Numbered from the stretch's first letter, positions 50,971-61,126 are shown. The stretch: 64,000 nt of DNA from Roseomonas xinghualingensis (GCF_025791835.1 NZ_JAOXLP010000005.1:1-64000), one strand, 5' to 3'. Notes: a model not told the origin generated them from the sequence alone. Program-made: numbers and translations.

Positions 50971-52041
50971 ATGGTGGCGGGCAAGGTCGTCATCGCCGGG
51001 GCGCTGGGGCTGGTCGGGCGCGCAACGCTTGGCCGCTATGTCGCCGATGGCTGGGAGGTGATCGGCCTCTCACGCCGTGCGCCGCCGGAGGCAACGGGCG
51101 CCCGGTTCCTCTCCGTGGACCTGACGGATGCGGCGGCCTGCCGGAGCGCCCTGTCCGGCCTCGGCGCCACGCATCTCGTCTATGCCGCGCTCTATGAGAA
51201 GCCGGAACTCCGCGCCGGCTGGCTCGACACGGAGCAGATGGAAACCAACCGCGCGATGCTGGCGAATTGCGTGGAGGCGCTGGATGCGGAAGGCGGCACC
51301 CTGCGGCACATCGCGCTGTTGCAGGGCACCAAGGCCTATGGCGTGCATCTCGGCCAGATGCCCATTCCCGGCAAGGAGGATGCGCCGCGCCACATCCATC
51401 CGAATTTCTATTGGTTGCAGGAGGACTATCTACGGGAGCGTCAGCGCGGCCGTGGCTGGCACTGGACGGTTCTGCGCCCGCAGGCGGTGATCGGCTTCGC
51501 GCTGGGCAGCGCCATGAACATGCTGGCGGCCACGGGCGTCTATGCCGCCATCAGCCGCGCCATGGGCTTGCCGCTGGTGTTTCCGGGGCGGGGCGACCGC
51601 GTCACGGAAGTGACGGATGCGAGGCTGCTTGCCTCCGCCATCGCCTGGGCCGGGCAATCGCCCGCCGCGCGCGACCAGATCTTCAACGTCACCAATGGCG
51701 ACACCATGACCTGGCGCGGGCTGTTCCCCACGGTCGCGCGCGTCTTCGGCATGGAGCAGGGGCACCCGCATCCCATGTCGCTGCCGGCCATCATGGCGGA
51801 CAAGGAGGCGGTCTGGCAGGCCATCGTTCAGCGCCATGGGCTGAAGCCCCATTCGCTGCGGGAACTGGTGGGCGATTCCTGGCAGTTCGCCGATTTCGCC
51901 TTCAGCCGCGACGACCAGGCTGCCTCGTTGCTCAGTACCATCAAGATCCGGCAGGCTGGCTTCGGAGACTGCATCGATACCGCCGCCATGCTCGAATGGT
52001 GGCTCCGCGACCTGCAGCGGCAGAAGATCCTGCCGCCATGA
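50971..52041 (+). CDS. PRISE-type atypical SDR (progesterone 5-beta-reductase/iridoid synthase-like)
   Basis: This 356-residue Rossmann protein has VVIAGALGLVGRATLGRYVA and LLQGTKAYGVHLG, where Lys belongs to the PRISE active site. NFYWLQEDYLRERQRG supplies the tyrosine seen in that family, and VLRPQAVIGFALGSAMNM follows. PRISE enzymes reduce activated C=C bonds of enones. Here it may reduce an unsaturated or cyclic intermediate of the pathway. ATG 50971 follows the Bug stop by five bases. Confidence 0.82.
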   Translation: MVAGKVVIAGALGLVGRATLGRYVADGWEVIGLSRRAPPEATGARFLSVDLTDAAACRSALSGLGATHLVYAALYEKPELRAGWLDTEQMETNRAMLANCVEALDAEGGTLRHIALLQGTKAYGVHLGQMPIPGKEDAPRHIHPNFYWLQEDYLRERQRGRGWHWTVLRPQAVIGFALGSAMNMLAATGVYAAISRAMGLPLVFPGRGDRVTEVTDARLLASAIAWAGQSPAARDQIFNVTNGDTMTWRGLFPTVARVFGMEQGHPHPMSLPAIMADKEAVWQAIVQRHGLKPHSLRELVGDSWQFADFAFSRDDQAASLLSTIKIRQAGFGDCIDTAAMLEWWLRDLQRQKILPP

Positions 52042-52131
52042 TGTCTCTTGCTGCGCATCCGTCTGCCCGTGCGGAATGAGGACGGGCGAATGACCGACCA
52101 TGAAAACATGGCGGCGATGGAGGACGTTCCG

Positions 52132-53280
52132 ATGACGCTTTCCCGCAAGGACTTCCTGCGATTCACGGCCGTCGGCGCCACCGTGCTCGCAGCCCCGCGG
52201 CTGGCACGCGCGGCCGACCCTATCAAGGTGGGGGCGCTGTTTCCGTTGAGCGGAGGCGCCGCCGTCCAGGGCCAGCATGTCTGCGAGGCGATCGAAATCG
52301 CCGCGGCCATGGTCAATGATTCCGGCGGCGTGATGGGGCGCCCGGTCCAGGTTGTCCGGCGCGACGATGAATCCACGCCGGCCGTGGGAGTCAGCCGCGC
52401 CAATGAGCTGATCGGTGAGGGAGTCTCGGTGATTATCGAAGGCTGGAACAGCCCGGTCACCCTCGCCACCCAGACGGTGATCGCCCGTGCGGGTGTCCTG
52501 GACATAACGGCGATCTCGAAGGCGGACCAGATCCTCACCGGCGGCGGCAACCCGCTGGCCATCCGCCTCAATTCTTCCAATGCGCAGGACGGGCGCATCA
52601 TCGCCGAGCACCTGAAGGCCACCGGGGCGAAGCGCATCGCCTTCTTGACCCAGAACGACGCCTATGGGAACGGCGCCCAGGCCTCCATCGAGAACGCGCT
52701 GAAGGCGATCGGCCATGAGTACACCAAGGCCGGCGAGGAGCGCTTCCCCTTCGCCCAGGCCGATTTCCGTGTGGCGCTGACCAATATCCGCTCGGCCAAT
52801 GCCGATGCCATCGTGGCGATCAATGCCAATGAGGGCTCCGGCCTCCCCGCCCTGCTGCGCCAGGCCCGGCAGATGCGGTTGCGGGGCGATCTGGTGACGG
52901 CGGTGGGCACTGTGGCGCCCAGCGTCATCCAGGTGGCGGGTGATGGCGCAAACGGCATCATCGGAGCCGACATCTACTTCCCCAAGGTCGAGCCCTTCGC
53001 GTCCAACCCGGTGAACCAGGATTTCGTCCGCAGGGCCGAGGAGAAGATCCGCTACACGCCGGACAAGTTCATGGCCCTTGGCGCCGCATCGCTGCAGGTC
53101 TGGGCCATGGCGGCGAACGAGCTGAAGACGCTGGAACGCGAGAAGCTCGCCCAGCGCATCCGGGGCGGTTCCTTCAAGGGAACGGTCTTCGGCGACGTCA
53201 CTTTCAGCTCCGAAGGCCAGCTGGGCTCCAGCCACCACCTTTTCACGGTGAAGGACGGCAAGATCGAGGTGCGGACGTGA
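52132..53280 (+). CDS. Branched-chain-amino-acid-type ABC transporter substrate-binding protein
   Basis: This 382-residue periplasmic protein has leader SRKDFLRFTAVGATVLAAPR and IKVGALFPLSGGAAVQGQHV. The Leu/Ile/Val-binding fold continues with VNDSGGVMGRPVQVVRRDDE, RIAFLTQNDAYGNGAQASIE and DFRVALTNIRSANADAIVAI. ATG 52132 has GGAGG at eight bases; ATG 52090 is an alternative. It is the first of five Liv-type genes. The ligand is probably an aromatic or aliphatic acid rather than an amino acid (inference from context). Confidence 0.87.
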   Translation: MTLSRKDFLRFTAVGATVLAAPRLARAADPIKVGALFPLSGGAAVQGQHVCEAIEIAAAMVNDSGGVMGRPVQVVRRDDESTPAVGVSRANELIGEGVSVIIEGWNSPVTLATQTVIARAGVLDITAISKADQILTGGGNPLAIRLNSSNAQDGRIIAEHLKATGAKRIAFLTQNDAYGNGAQASIENALKAIGHEYTKAGEERFPFAQADFRVALTNIRSANADAIVAINANEGSGLPALLRQARQMRLRGDLVTAVGTVAPSVIQVAGDGANGIIGADIYFPKVEPFASNPVNQDFVRRAEEKIRYTPDKFMALGAASLQVWAMAANELKTLEREKLAQRIRGGSFKGTVFGDVTFSSEGQLGSSHHLFTVKDGKIEVRT

Positions 53281-54050
53281 CATCTTCCACGCCTGCCCTG
53301 CGGGTGGAGGGGCTCGGCGTCCGCTATGGTGCGCTGGTCGCACTGGAAGGCGTGAGCTGGCAGGTTCATGCCGGCGAGATCCTGGGCATCATCGGCCCCA
53401 ATGGCGCCGGCAAGAGCTCCTGCTACGACGCCACGACCCATATGGTGACGCGTGACGGGAAGGTCTGGCTCGATGGACAGGATGTCACCGCCGTTCCGCC
53501 GTATGGCCTCGCCCCGCTCGGGCTGAAGCGGGCCTTCCAGCAGAACGCCTTCTTCGCCACGCTCAGCGTGCTGGACAACATGGTGGCGGTCTTGGCACGC
53601 GAAGCCGGCACCGGACTGCTGGAAAGCCTGTTCCTGCCCTGGCGGGAAGCGGCAAGGCGGCGGGCGCTGGAGGAGGAGGCCGCCGCGCTGCTCGAACGCT
53701 TCGGCGTCCCGCGGGACATGCATGCGCTGCGGCCGGGCAACATCCCCTATGGCAGCCAGAGGATGCTGTCGATCGCCCTCGCCTTCGGGCGCGGCGCGCG
53801 GGTCCTGATGCTGGATGAACCCGCTGCGGGCCTCGGCGGCGCCGACATGGAGCGGCTGGCGGAGCTGCTGCGCGGCCTGCGCGCGGAAAGCGTCGCCATC
53901 GTGGTGATCGAGCATCATATGGACCTGATCATGTCGGTCGCCGACCGGATCGTGGTGCTGGAACAGGGGCGCTGCCTCGCGACGGGCACGCCGCACGAGA
54001 TTCAGAACGACCATCGCGTGCTTGAGGCCTATCTGGGGCAGGCGGCATGA
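53277..54050 (+). CDS. ABC transporter ATP-binding protein, LivG type
   Basis: This 257-residue ATPase has Walker A GPNGAGKSS, Q-loop LKRAFQQNAFFATL, signature NIPYGSQRMLSIALAF (Y-G-x-Q-R form typical of LivG), Walker B VLMLDEPAAGL and H-loop VVIEHHMDLI. GTG start overlaps the binding-protein stop. It powers the importer with the LivF-type partner. Confidence 0.93.
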   Translation: MTSSTPALRVEGLGVRYGALVALEGVSWQVHAGEILGIIGPNGAGKSSCYDATTHMVTRDGKVWLDGQDVTAVPPYGLAPLGLKRAFQQNAFFATLSVLDNMVAVLAREAGTGLLESLFLPWREAARRRALEEEAAALLERFGVPRDMHALRPGNIPYGSQRMLSIALAFGRGARVLMLDEPAAGLGGADMERLAELLRGLRAESVAIVVIEHHMDLIMSVADRIVVLEQGRCLATGTPHEIQNDHRVLEAYLGQAA

Positions 54051-54778
54051 CCCGGCCGGTCCTGGAAGCGCGCGACCTGCGCGTCGCCTATGGCGGCAAT
54101 GTCGCGCTCGACATCCCGCATCTCGCCATCGCGCCGGGCGAGCTGGTTGGCGTCGTGGGCGCGAATGGCGCGGGCAAGTCCACGCTGGTGAACGCGCTGC
54201 TCGGCTGGTCACGCGGCGCGCCGCGCGTCTCCGGCAGCGTTCGGCTGGACGGAGAGGAGATCGGCGGCCTGCCGCCCCATTCCCGTGTCAGGCAAGGATT
54301 GACGCTGGTGCCGGAAGGCGGGGCGGTCTTCATGCGCCTGACGGTCGCGGACAACATCGCCGCCGCCAGCGCCCCGGCCTCCAGCGGCAGGCGCGGGCAT
54401 GACGAGGAAGAGGTCTACGCCCTGTTCCCGCGCCTGCGCGAGCGCCTCCACCATGCCGCCTCCGCCCTTTCGGGCGGCGAGCGGCAGATGCTGGCGATCG
54501 CGCGGGCCCTGCGGCTGGGCCCGCGCGTCCTGCTGCTGGACGAGCCCTCCATCGGCCTGGCGCCGCGCCTCGTGGCCGATGTGCTGCGGACCGTGCGCGG
54601 GCTGGTGGACGAGAACCTCTCCGTCCTGCTGGTCGAGCAGAATGTCCGTGCCGCCATCGAGGTGGTGGACCGCCTGATCCTGCTCGAACGGGGGCACATC
54701 CTGGCCCAGGGGCCGGCGGCGGCCATGCGCGACGATCCCCGCATCCTGGCGGCCTATCTGGGGGAGGCGGTGGCATGA
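54047..54778 (+). CDS. ABC transporter ATP-binding protein, LivF type
   Basis: This 243-residue ATPase has Walker A GANGAGKST, signature LSGGERQMLAIARAL, Walker B VLLLDEPSIGL and H-loop region LLVEQNVRAAIEV. The LivF mark is QNV in place of HD at the switch. ATGA overlap with the LivG-type gene. Confidence 0.93.
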   Translation: MTRPVLEARDLRVAYGGNVALDIPHLAIAPGELVGVVGANGAGKSTLVNALLGWSRGAPRVSGSVRLDGEEIGGLPPHSRVRQGLTLVPEGGAVFMRLTVADNIAAASAPASSGRRGHDEEEVYALFPRLRERLHHAASALSGGERQMLAIARALRLGPRVLLLDEPSIGLAPRLVADVLRTVRGLVDENLSVLLVEQNVRAAIEVVDRLILLERGHILAQGPAAAMRDDPRILAAYLGEAVA

Positions 54779-55647
54779 ACCTCGTGCAGCAGCTCATCAA
54801 CGGCATGGTGCTCGGCCATGCCTATGCGTTGATCGCCATCGGCTGGACCGTGCTGCTCGGGGTCGCGCGGCTGGTGAATTTTGGCCATGGGCAGATCTAC
54901 ATGCTGGCGGCCTTCGTCACTTGGTGGGCGGTGGCCGGGCTCGGCCTTCCCTATCCCGCCGCCATCCTGGTCGCCATGCTGGCCGGCGTGCTGATCGGGC
55001 TGATCATGCAAGCAGCCATGCTGCGCCTTACCTTCGCGCAGGACCTCGTCTCGATCATGATCGTGACGCTGGGCTTCGGGCATATGATGCGCGGGATCGC
55101 AGGGCTGGTCTTCGGCGGTCACCCACAGGTCCTGGAGACGCCGCTCAGCTGGATCGACTTCGAGATCGCGGGCGCCTGGGTCACGGCGCAGGATCTCGCC
55201 ATCATCCTTGTCGCCATCCTCTTCTTCGCCCTGCTGCATTTCGTGCTGGAGCGGGGCGCGCTCGGCCGCACGGCGCGGATGGTGGCGGAGGACCCGAAGC
55301 TGGCGCAGCTTGCCGGCATCGATGTGCGCCGCGTCTATTTCGCCGTCTTTGCCTTCGAGGGCGCGGCGGTGGCACTGGCCGCGTCGCTGGTGGCACCGCG
55401 CACGCCCATCCTGACCAGTATCGGCTTCGAGGAGGTGATCGTGACCTTCGTCGTGGTGGTGCTGGGCGGGATCGGCTCGGTTGCCGGCAGCTATGTAGCG
55501 GGTCTAGGGCTCGGCATCTTCACAGCGCTGTTCGGGGGTTTCGTCTCCCCCGCCTATGCCACCACCGCAGCCTTCGGCGTGCTGATCGTCGTGCTGGTGC
55601 TGCGGCCCAGCGGCCTTGCGCTCGGTGCAGGGAGGGGTGCGCGATGA
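54775..55647 (+). CDS. Branched-chain-type ABC transporter permease, LivH type
   Basis: This 290-residue membrane protein has about eight helices. It has VQQLINGMVLGHAYALIAIG, LVNFGHGQIYMLAAFV and the EAA-like loop ARMVAEDPKLAQLAGIDVRR, then VVLGGIGSVAGSYVAGLGLG. ATGA overlap upstream and downstream. Confidence 0.92.
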   Translation: MNLVQQLINGMVLGHAYALIAIGWTVLLGVARLVNFGHGQIYMLAAFVTWWAVAGLGLPYPAAILVAMLAGVLIGLIMQAAMLRLTFAQDLVSIMIVTLGFGHMMRGIAGLVFGGHPQVLETPLSWIDFEIAGAWVTAQDLAIILVAILFFALLHFVLERGALGRTARMVAEDPKLAQLAGIDVRRVYFAVFAFEGAAVALAASLVAPRTPILTSIGFEEVIVTFVVVVLGGIGSVAGSYVAGLGLGIFTALFGGFVSPAYATTAAFGVLIVVLVLRPSGLALGAGRGAR

Positions 55648-56627
55648 GCAGTGCCCTCCGCATGGCGGCCTTTGCCGCCGCCGGCGTCATCGTCTTCCTC
55701 CTGCCCGGCTGGGTTGGCGGCGTTTATGGCGCCTTCGCCGTGATCGCCATCATGGCCACAGCCGCCTATGGGCTCGATATCGTCGTGTCGGATCTCGGGG
55801 AGGTCAGCCTCGCGCATACCGTCTTCTTCGCGGCCGGGGCCTATGCAACGGGGCTGCTCGCCACGCGGCTGGGCGCCGGCTCCTGGGTGACGCTCGGGGC
55901 GGCGCTCGCCGCCGGAACCATCATCGCCCTGGCGCTGGGTCTGGTGACGCTGAAGCTGCGGGAATTCGTCTTCTCCCTCGTCACCTATGCGGCCACGGTG
56001 GTCGCGGCGGCGGTGGCGCATAATTGGGACCTGCTCGGCGGCTCTGATGGCGTATCGGGCATCCCCACCCTCGACCTCTCCATCGGCTCCCTCCAGCTGG
56101 CAGCGACGAATGATGCGGGGCTCTGGCCCTATGCCTTCATCCTTCTCCTGATCACTCTCTATGCCGTGCGGCAGTTCCGCCGCTCGCGGCTCGGCGCTAT
56201 GGCGATGATGGTGCATCTCAACCCCCGCCTTGCCACCATGTCGGGGATCGATGTGCGGAAGGTCCGGCTCGGGGTCTTCGTGCTCTCGTCGACCTTCAGC
56301 GCGGCCGCCGGCTGGCTCTACGCCTATCAGCGTGCCTATATCGGGCCGGATCTCTTCGAAACCTATTTCCTCGTGCTGATGCTGACGGCCGTCGTGCTGG
56401 TCGGCCGGCGGCGCCTACTCGCACCGCTGATCGGTACGGCCCTCATCGTGGGCCAGGAGCGCTTCCTGTCCTTTGGCGGGGAGGTCAACGCCATCATCCT
56501 CGGCGGCGCACTGGTCGTGGCTCTCGCCATCCTGCCCGGTGGCTTCGATGCGCTGCTGCGCCGCCTTGTCGCACGCCCGGCCGTGCAAGCCCCCGCCCCA
56601 GAAACCAGGCCCGTTCCCCAACCATGA
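55644..56627 (+). CDS. Branched-chain-type ABC transporter permease, LivM type
   Basis: This 327-residue membrane protein has the LivM pattern: AYGLDIVVSDLGEVSLAHTV, AAGAYATGLLATRLG, TLKLREFVFSLVTYA, and the loop AMMVHLNPRLATMSGIDVRK. In many LivM proteins the loop reads R-E-N-E-x-x-A; here H-L-N-P-R-L-A. It completes the five-gene importer. ATG 55644 overlaps the LivH-type stop. Confidence 0.9.
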   Translation: MSSALRMAAFAAAGVIVFLLPGWVGGVYGAFAVIAIMATAAYGLDIVVSDLGEVSLAHTVFFAAGAYATGLLATRLGAGSWVTLGAALAAGTIIALALGLVTLKLREFVFSLVTYAATVVAAAVAHNWDLLGGSDGVSGIPTLDLSIGSLQLAATNDAGLWPYAFILLLITLYAVRQFRRSRLGAMAMMVHLNPRLATMSGIDVRKVRLGVFVLSSTFSAAAGWLYAYQRAYIGPDLFETYFLVLMLTAVVLVGRRRLLAPLIGTALIVGQERFLSFGGEVNAIILGGALVVALAILPGGFDALLRRLVARPAVQAPAPETRPVPQP

Positions 56628-58825
56628 TGCCAGACGATCTTCCGCTCTCCGTGGGCACCGCTCCGCTTCACCGCTCCCGCCCGGTATATCGCCGGGCAGA
56701 TCTTCTCCGGCTGCTTGAGCCCGAAAGCATCGCCATTGTCGGCGCGTCCTCCCGTGCCGGGTCCTTCGGTGAGCGCACCGCCCGCAACCTCGCGAACTTC
56801 GTGGGACGGCTGCATCTGGTGAACCCCCGCTACGAGCGTCTTGGGGACCTGCCCTGCTATCCCTCCATCGCGGCCCTGCCGGAGGTGCCGGATCTCGTAG
56901 TGGCGGCCACACCGATTGAAGCCTGCGAGGAGGTCGTCCGGGATTGCGTCGCGGCCGGTGTAGGCGGGCTCATCCTCTATGCGGCAGGGTTCGCCGAAAC
57001 GGGCAGGCCGGATCGGATCGCCCTGCAGCGCCGGCTGGTGGCCATGGCCCGCGAAGGCGGTGTGCGGCTGGTCGGCCCCAATTGCATCGGTTTGGCCGAT
57101 TACGCCCGTGGCGCCGAGATCAGCTTCGTTGCCATCCCGCGCCCCCCTGCGCCGCCGACGCGCCCGGCCATCGGGATCATCAGCCAATCCGGTAATCTGG
57201 GCTTTGCCCTGGCCCAGGCGGTGGAATCCGGCACGCAGGTCCGCCGTATCCTCACCTGCGGCAACTCGGCCGATGTCGATGTGGCCGACTATGTGGCCGC
57301 GCTGGCGGAGGATCCCGGCTGCTCTGCCATCGCCCTTCTTTTCGAAGGCATGGCGGAGCCCAACCGGCTGATCGAAGCGGCCAGGATCGCCTGGGAGAAC
57401 AACAAGCCCGTGGTTGTCCACAAGCTCGGCACTGGGGAACAGGGGGCCCAGGCAGCCATGTCCCACACCGGGTCCCTCGCGGGCTCGGAAGCGGTGTATC
57501 GCGCCGCCTTCGAACGCGCCGGCATGGTGCATTGCGAACAGTTCGAGGGGCTGATGGAACTGGCCAGCTTCCTCGGCAAGGCACCGCCGCCACGGGCATC
57601 CGGCGTGGCCGTGGTTTCCACCTCCGGCGGGGCGGCGATCATGGCGGCGGATCGTGCCGAGATGCGGGGCGTTCCCCTGCCGCAACCCGGGCCGGAGGCG
57701 CAGGCGGTGCTGGCCGCGCGCATTCCGGAGTTCGGCTCCGCGCGCAATCCCTGCGACGTGACGGCCCAGGTGCTGAACGATCCCGGATCGCTGCGGGACT
57801 GCCTCGGGGCCCTTTTCGAGGACCCTACCTATGGCGCCGTGATCCTGCCCAATGGCTTCGCCTATGACGTGGCGACGCCTCGCTTCCGACTGATGGGGGA
57901 ACTGGCCGCGTGCCATGGCAAGACCGGCTGCGTGGTCTGGACGACCCAATGGCTGGACGGCCCCGGCGCGCGGGAGGCCGAGAGCGAGGAGCATGTCACG
58001 CTTTTCCGCTCCATGGACCGCTGCATGGCGGCCATCGCGGCGTGGCAGGCACAGGACACAAAGCGGCGTGAGGGCACTGTCACAGCGGCGCGGCTGTCGC
58101 CGCCTGGCGCGAAGGAGGCCGCCGCACGGCTGCTGGATCGTGCGGAGGGCAATGTCCTGACCGAGCGGGAGGCCAAGGCGGTGCTCGCCGCTTATGGCGT
58201 GCCGGTGGTGTCCGAGGTGCTGGCCGCCGATGCCGAAGCCGCCGTGGCGGCGGCGGAACAGGCTGGCTATCCGGTGGTGCTGAAGGTCGAGAGCCCTGCC
58301 CTGCCCCACAAGACCGAGGCGGGCGTGATCCGGCTGAACCTCGCCGATGCCGCCGCCGTCCGCGCTGCCTTCGCCGAGGTGATGGCGAATGCTACCCGCG
58401 CGGCGCCTGGCGCGGCGATCAATGGGGTGCTGGTGCAGCCCATGGTGCCCGCCGGCATCGAGATCGTCATCGGCGCACGGCGCGATCCTCTCTTCGGTCC
58501 CACCGTGCTGGTCGGCCTGGGTGGCATATTGGTGGAGTTGCTGCGCGACACGCTGGTCACCCTGGCGCCGGTCAACCAGGCGGAAGCGCTGGCGATGCTC
58601 GGCCGGTTGAAGGGCGCGAAGCTGCTGTCAGGGTTCCGCAACCTGCCTGCCGTGGATCTCGGCATGCTCGCCGGGATCGTCCAGCGTGTTTCCGAACTTG
58701 CAGCCGATCACGGCGACCGCATCGCCGAGATCGACGTCAATCCGATGATCTGCAACGGATCCCGGCAGGTGGCGGTGGATGCGCTGATCGCCCTCAGCGG
58801 GGCGGAGCCTCCGCCGCATGGGTGA
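56624..58825 (+). CDS. ADP-forming acyl-CoA ligase (acetate--CoA ligase family)
   Basis: This 733-residue protein has a CoA-binding domain (LLEPESIAIVGASSRAGSFG) and two succinyl-CoA-ligase-like parts (GIISQSGNLGFALAQAVESG and HKLGTGEQGAQAAMSHTGSL). A C-terminal ATP-grasp domain carries YPVVLKVESPALPHKTEAGV and LVGLGGILVELLRD. It makes acyl-CoA from a free acid with ATP to ADP. ATGA overlap with the permease. It gives the operon a second activation route besides the CaiB transferase. The end overlaps the convergent oxidoreductase gene by 32 bases. Confidence 0.9.
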   Translation: MMPDDLPLSVGTAPLHRSRPVYRRADLLRLLEPESIAIVGASSRAGSFGERTARNLANFVGRLHLVNPRYERLGDLPCYPSIAALPEVPDLVVAATPIEACEEVVRDCVAAGVGGLILYAAGFAETGRPDRIALQRRLVAMAREGGVRLVGPNCIGLADYARGAEISFVAIPRPPAPPTRPAIGIISQSGNLGFALAQAVESGTQVRRILTCGNSADVDVADYVAALAEDPGCSAIALLFEGMAEPNRLIEAARIAWENNKPVVVHKLGTGEQGAQAAMSHTGSLAGSEAVYRAAFERAGMVHCEQFEGLMELASFLGKAPPPRASGVAVVSTSGGAAIMAADRAEMRGVPLPQPGPEAQAVLAARIPEFGSARNPCDVTAQVLNDPGSLRDCLGALFEDPTYGAVILPNGFAYDVATPRFRLMGELAACHGKTGCVVWTTQWLDGPGAREAESEEHVTLFRSMDRCMAAIAAWQAQDTKRREGTVTAARLSPPGAKEAAARLLDRAEGNVLTEREAKAVLAAYGVPVVSEVLAADAEAAVAAAEQAGYPVVLKVESPALPHKTEAGVIRLNLADAAAVRAAFAEVMANATRAAPGAAINGVLVQPMVPAGIEIVIGARRDPLFGPTVLVGLGGILVELLRDTLVTLAPVNQAEALAMLGRLKGAKLLSGFRNLPAVDLGMLAGIVQRVSELAADHGDRIAEIDVNPMICNGSRQVAVDALIALSGAEPPPHG

Positions 58826-59792
58826 CCAGCACCAGCTTTCCGGTTGCCTGCCGCCCCGCAAGCATTTCCAGGGCTTCGGAGGCCTGCTCAAGCGGGAAGC
58901 TGCGGGAGATTGCGGGGCGCAACCGGCCCTCCGCAACCCAGCCGAAAAGCCGGGAGAGCATGGCGCGGTTGCTCTCCGGCTCTCGCCGCGCGTAATCGCC
59001 GTAGAACACGCCTGTCACCGCGCAGTTCTTCAGCAGCACGAGGTTCAATGGAATGCGCGGGATGTCGCCGGCCGCGAAACCCACCACGAGGTACCGCCCA
59101 CGCCAGGCGATGGAACGCAGCGCCGGTTCCGAATAGGGTCCGCCGACGGGATCGAAGATCACATCGGGACCCTTGCCGCCGGTCAGCGCACGCAGCTGGT
59201 CGCGCCAGTTCTCGGCCGAGTAGTCGATCAGCCCATCCGCCCCGATGGCGCGGCAGGCTTCCAGCTTCTCGGCCGAGGAGGCGGCGGCGATCACCCTCGC
59301 CCCCAGCAACCGGCCGATCTGGATGGCCGCCATCCCGACGCCGCCGGAGGCGCCGAGCACCAGCAGCACCTCCCCCGGCTTCAGGGCGCCGCGATCCTCC
59401 AGCGCATGCAGCACCGTGCCATAGGCGAGGCCAAGGGACGCCGCCGCATCCGGCGCGACTCCCTCCGGAACCGGTACCGCCTTGGCGGCATCGACAGCGG
59501 CCTGCTCGGCGAATCCCCCATGGGTGATGACCGCCGCGACCCGCGTGCCGATGGCGGGCGCGGACACGCCCTCACCCAATGCCGTGACGACACCGCAGAC
59601 CTCGCCCCCCGGCACAAAGGGCATAGGCGGCTTCTGCTGGTACTTGCCCTGGATGATGAGCGTATCGGGGAAGTTCACCCCGCAGGCCTCGACACGCAGC
59701 AGGATCTGCCCGGGACCGGGAACAGGATCAGCGACATGCTCGACAGAGAGCGCCGATGGCGGACCATATTCACGGCACAGCACGGCCTTCAT
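58794..59792 (-). CDS. NADPH:quinone oxidoreductase-like medium-chain dehydrogenase
   Basis: This 332-residue protein has [57 protein letters not shown] and the NADPH site [20 protein letters not shown]. Structural zinc cysteines are missing, as in QOR/acryloyl-CoA-reductase members. ATG 59792 has GGGAGGAG upstream. It is the only minus-strand gene in the last 20 kb and may reduce an enoyl or quinone intermediate. Confidence 0.9.
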   Translation of the reverse strand: MKAVLCREYGPPSALSVEHVADPVPGPGQILLRVEACGVNFPDTLIIQGKYQQKPPMPFVPGGEVCGVVTALGEGVSAPAIGTRVAAVITHGGFAEQAAVDAAKAVPVPEGVAPDAAASLGLAYGTVLHALEDRGALKPGEVLLVLGASGGVGMAAIQIGRLLGARVIAAASSAEKLEACRAIGADGLIDYSAENWRDQLRALTGGKGPDVIFDPVGGPYSEPALRSIAWRGRYLVVGFAAGDIPRIPLNLVLLKNCAVTGVFYGDYARREPESNRAMLSRLFGWVAEGRLRPAISRSFPLEQASEALEMLAGRQATGKLVLVTHAAEAPPR

Positions 59793-59884
59793 GGCCACTC
59801 TCCTCCCTTAGCTGCTTCCCTCACAGACTGGACATGGCCGCGCTGTGGCACAAGTCTGCACGCAAGACTGAACGGAGACGTCGG

Positions 59885-61126
59885 ATGGATTTCAGTTTCT
59901 CGCCGAAGGTGCAGGAGCTGCGCGCGAAGCTGCAGGCCTTCATGGACGAGCATGTCATCCCGAATGACCACCTGCATCACCAGCAGCTGGCGGAAGCGAG
60001 CGACCGCTGGCAGCCGGTACCGATCACCGAGGCCCTGAAGCCCAAGGCGCGCGAGGCGGGGCTTTGGAACCTGTTCCTGCCCGCCTCCTCGCATGGCGCA
60101 GGACTCACGAATCTGGAATATGCGCCGCTGGCCGAGATCATGGGGCGCATTCCCTGGTCGAGCGAGGTGTTCAACTGCTCCGCGCCGGATACGGGCAATA
60201 TGGAAACCATCGAGCGCTACGGCACGGAGGAGCACAAGGCACGCTGGCTCAAGCCGCTGCTCGCTGGCGAGATCCGCTCCTGCTTCGCCATGACCGAGCC
60301 GGATGTCGCATCCTCGGATGCCACCAACATCCAGACGCGCATCGAGCGGCAGGGTGACCATTATGTGATCAATGGCCGCAAGTGGTGGTCCTCGGGTGCC
60401 GGCGATCCGCGCTGCGCCATCTTCATCGTCATGGGCAAAACGGACCCGGACAATCCCGACAAGCATCGCCAGCAATCGATGATCCTGGTGCCGCGCGATA
60501 CGCGGGGCCTGACCATCAAGCGCATGCTGCCTGTCTTCGGCTTCGATGACGCGCCGCACGGCCATGCCGAGCTGGTCTTCGACAATGTCCGCGTCCCTGC
60601 GGAGAATATTCTCCTCGGCGAGGGCCGCGGTTTCGAGATCGCCCAGGGCCGCCTTGGGCCGGGGCGCATCCATCACTGCATGCGCGCTATCGGCCTCGCG
60701 GAGCGAGCGCTGGAGATGATGTGCAAGCGCTCTCTCGAACGCCGCCCCTTCGGCAAGCCGCTGGCCGATCAGGGTGTGATCATCGACCGCATTGCCCGCG
60801 CCCGCATCATGATCGACCAGGCACGGCTGCTGACCCTGCACGCCGCCTGGCGCATGGACACCGTGGGCAACAAGGAAGCGCGCGCCGACATCGCCCAGAT
60901 CAAGGTGACAGCCGGCGAGATGGCATGCCAGGTCGTCGACTGGGCGATCCAGGCCCATGGCGCCGCCGGCGTGACCGAGGATTTCGCCCTGGCCTATATG
61001 TTCAAGATCGCGCGCACGCTGCGCATCGTCGATGGGCCGGATGAGGTGCATCGCTTCCAACTCGGCCGGATGGAACTGAACAAGTACCGCCCACCCCGCA
61101 ACTCACAGGCGGGAGCTGCGGCATGA
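59885..61126 (+). CDS. Acyl-CoA dehydrogenase (ACAD10/11-type partner)
   Basis: This 413-residue enzyme has [80 protein letters not shown] and [19 protein letters not shown]. The motif [13 protein letters not shown] is typical of the long ACADs paired with aminoglycoside-phosphotransferase-like proteins, and such a protein is encoded two genes downstream. First gene of a four-gene operon; it starts about 90 bases from the divergent oxidoreductase. Confidence 0.92.
   Translation: MDFSFSPKVQELRAKLQAFMDEHVIPNDHLHHQQLAEASDRWQPVPITEALKPKAREAGLWNLFLPASSHGAGLTNLEYAPLAEIMGRIPWSSEVFNCSAPDTGNMETIERYGTEEHKARWLKPLLAGEIRSCFAMTEPDVASSDATNIQTRIERQGDHYVINGRKWWSSGAGDPRCAIFIVMGKTDPDNPDKHRQQSMILVPRDTRGLTIKRMLPVFGFDDAPHGHAELVFDNVRVPAENILLGEGRGFEIAQGRLGPGRIHHCMRAIGLAERALEMMCKRSLERRPFGKPLADQGVIIDRIARARIMIDQARLLTLHAAWRMDTVGNKEARADIAQIKVTAGEMACQVVDWAIQAHGAAGVTEDFALAYMFKIARTLRIVDGPDEVHRFQLGRMELNKYRPPRNSQAGAAA

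Noticed and set aside
51430-53343. A 637-codon minus-strand frame opposite the PRISE and binding-protein genes
   Set aside because: Shadow of two well-supported plus-strand genes with no protein motif of its own.
56363-58309. A 648-codon minus-strand frame opposite the acyl-CoA ligase
   Set aside because: Antisense to a gene with ATP-grasp and CoA-binding motifs; no ribosome site or domain.
43941-58825. The CaiB operon considered as a biosynthetic gene cluster
   Set aside because: No assembly-line, cyclase or tailoring enzymes; importers and acyl-CoA oxidation genes point to catabolism.
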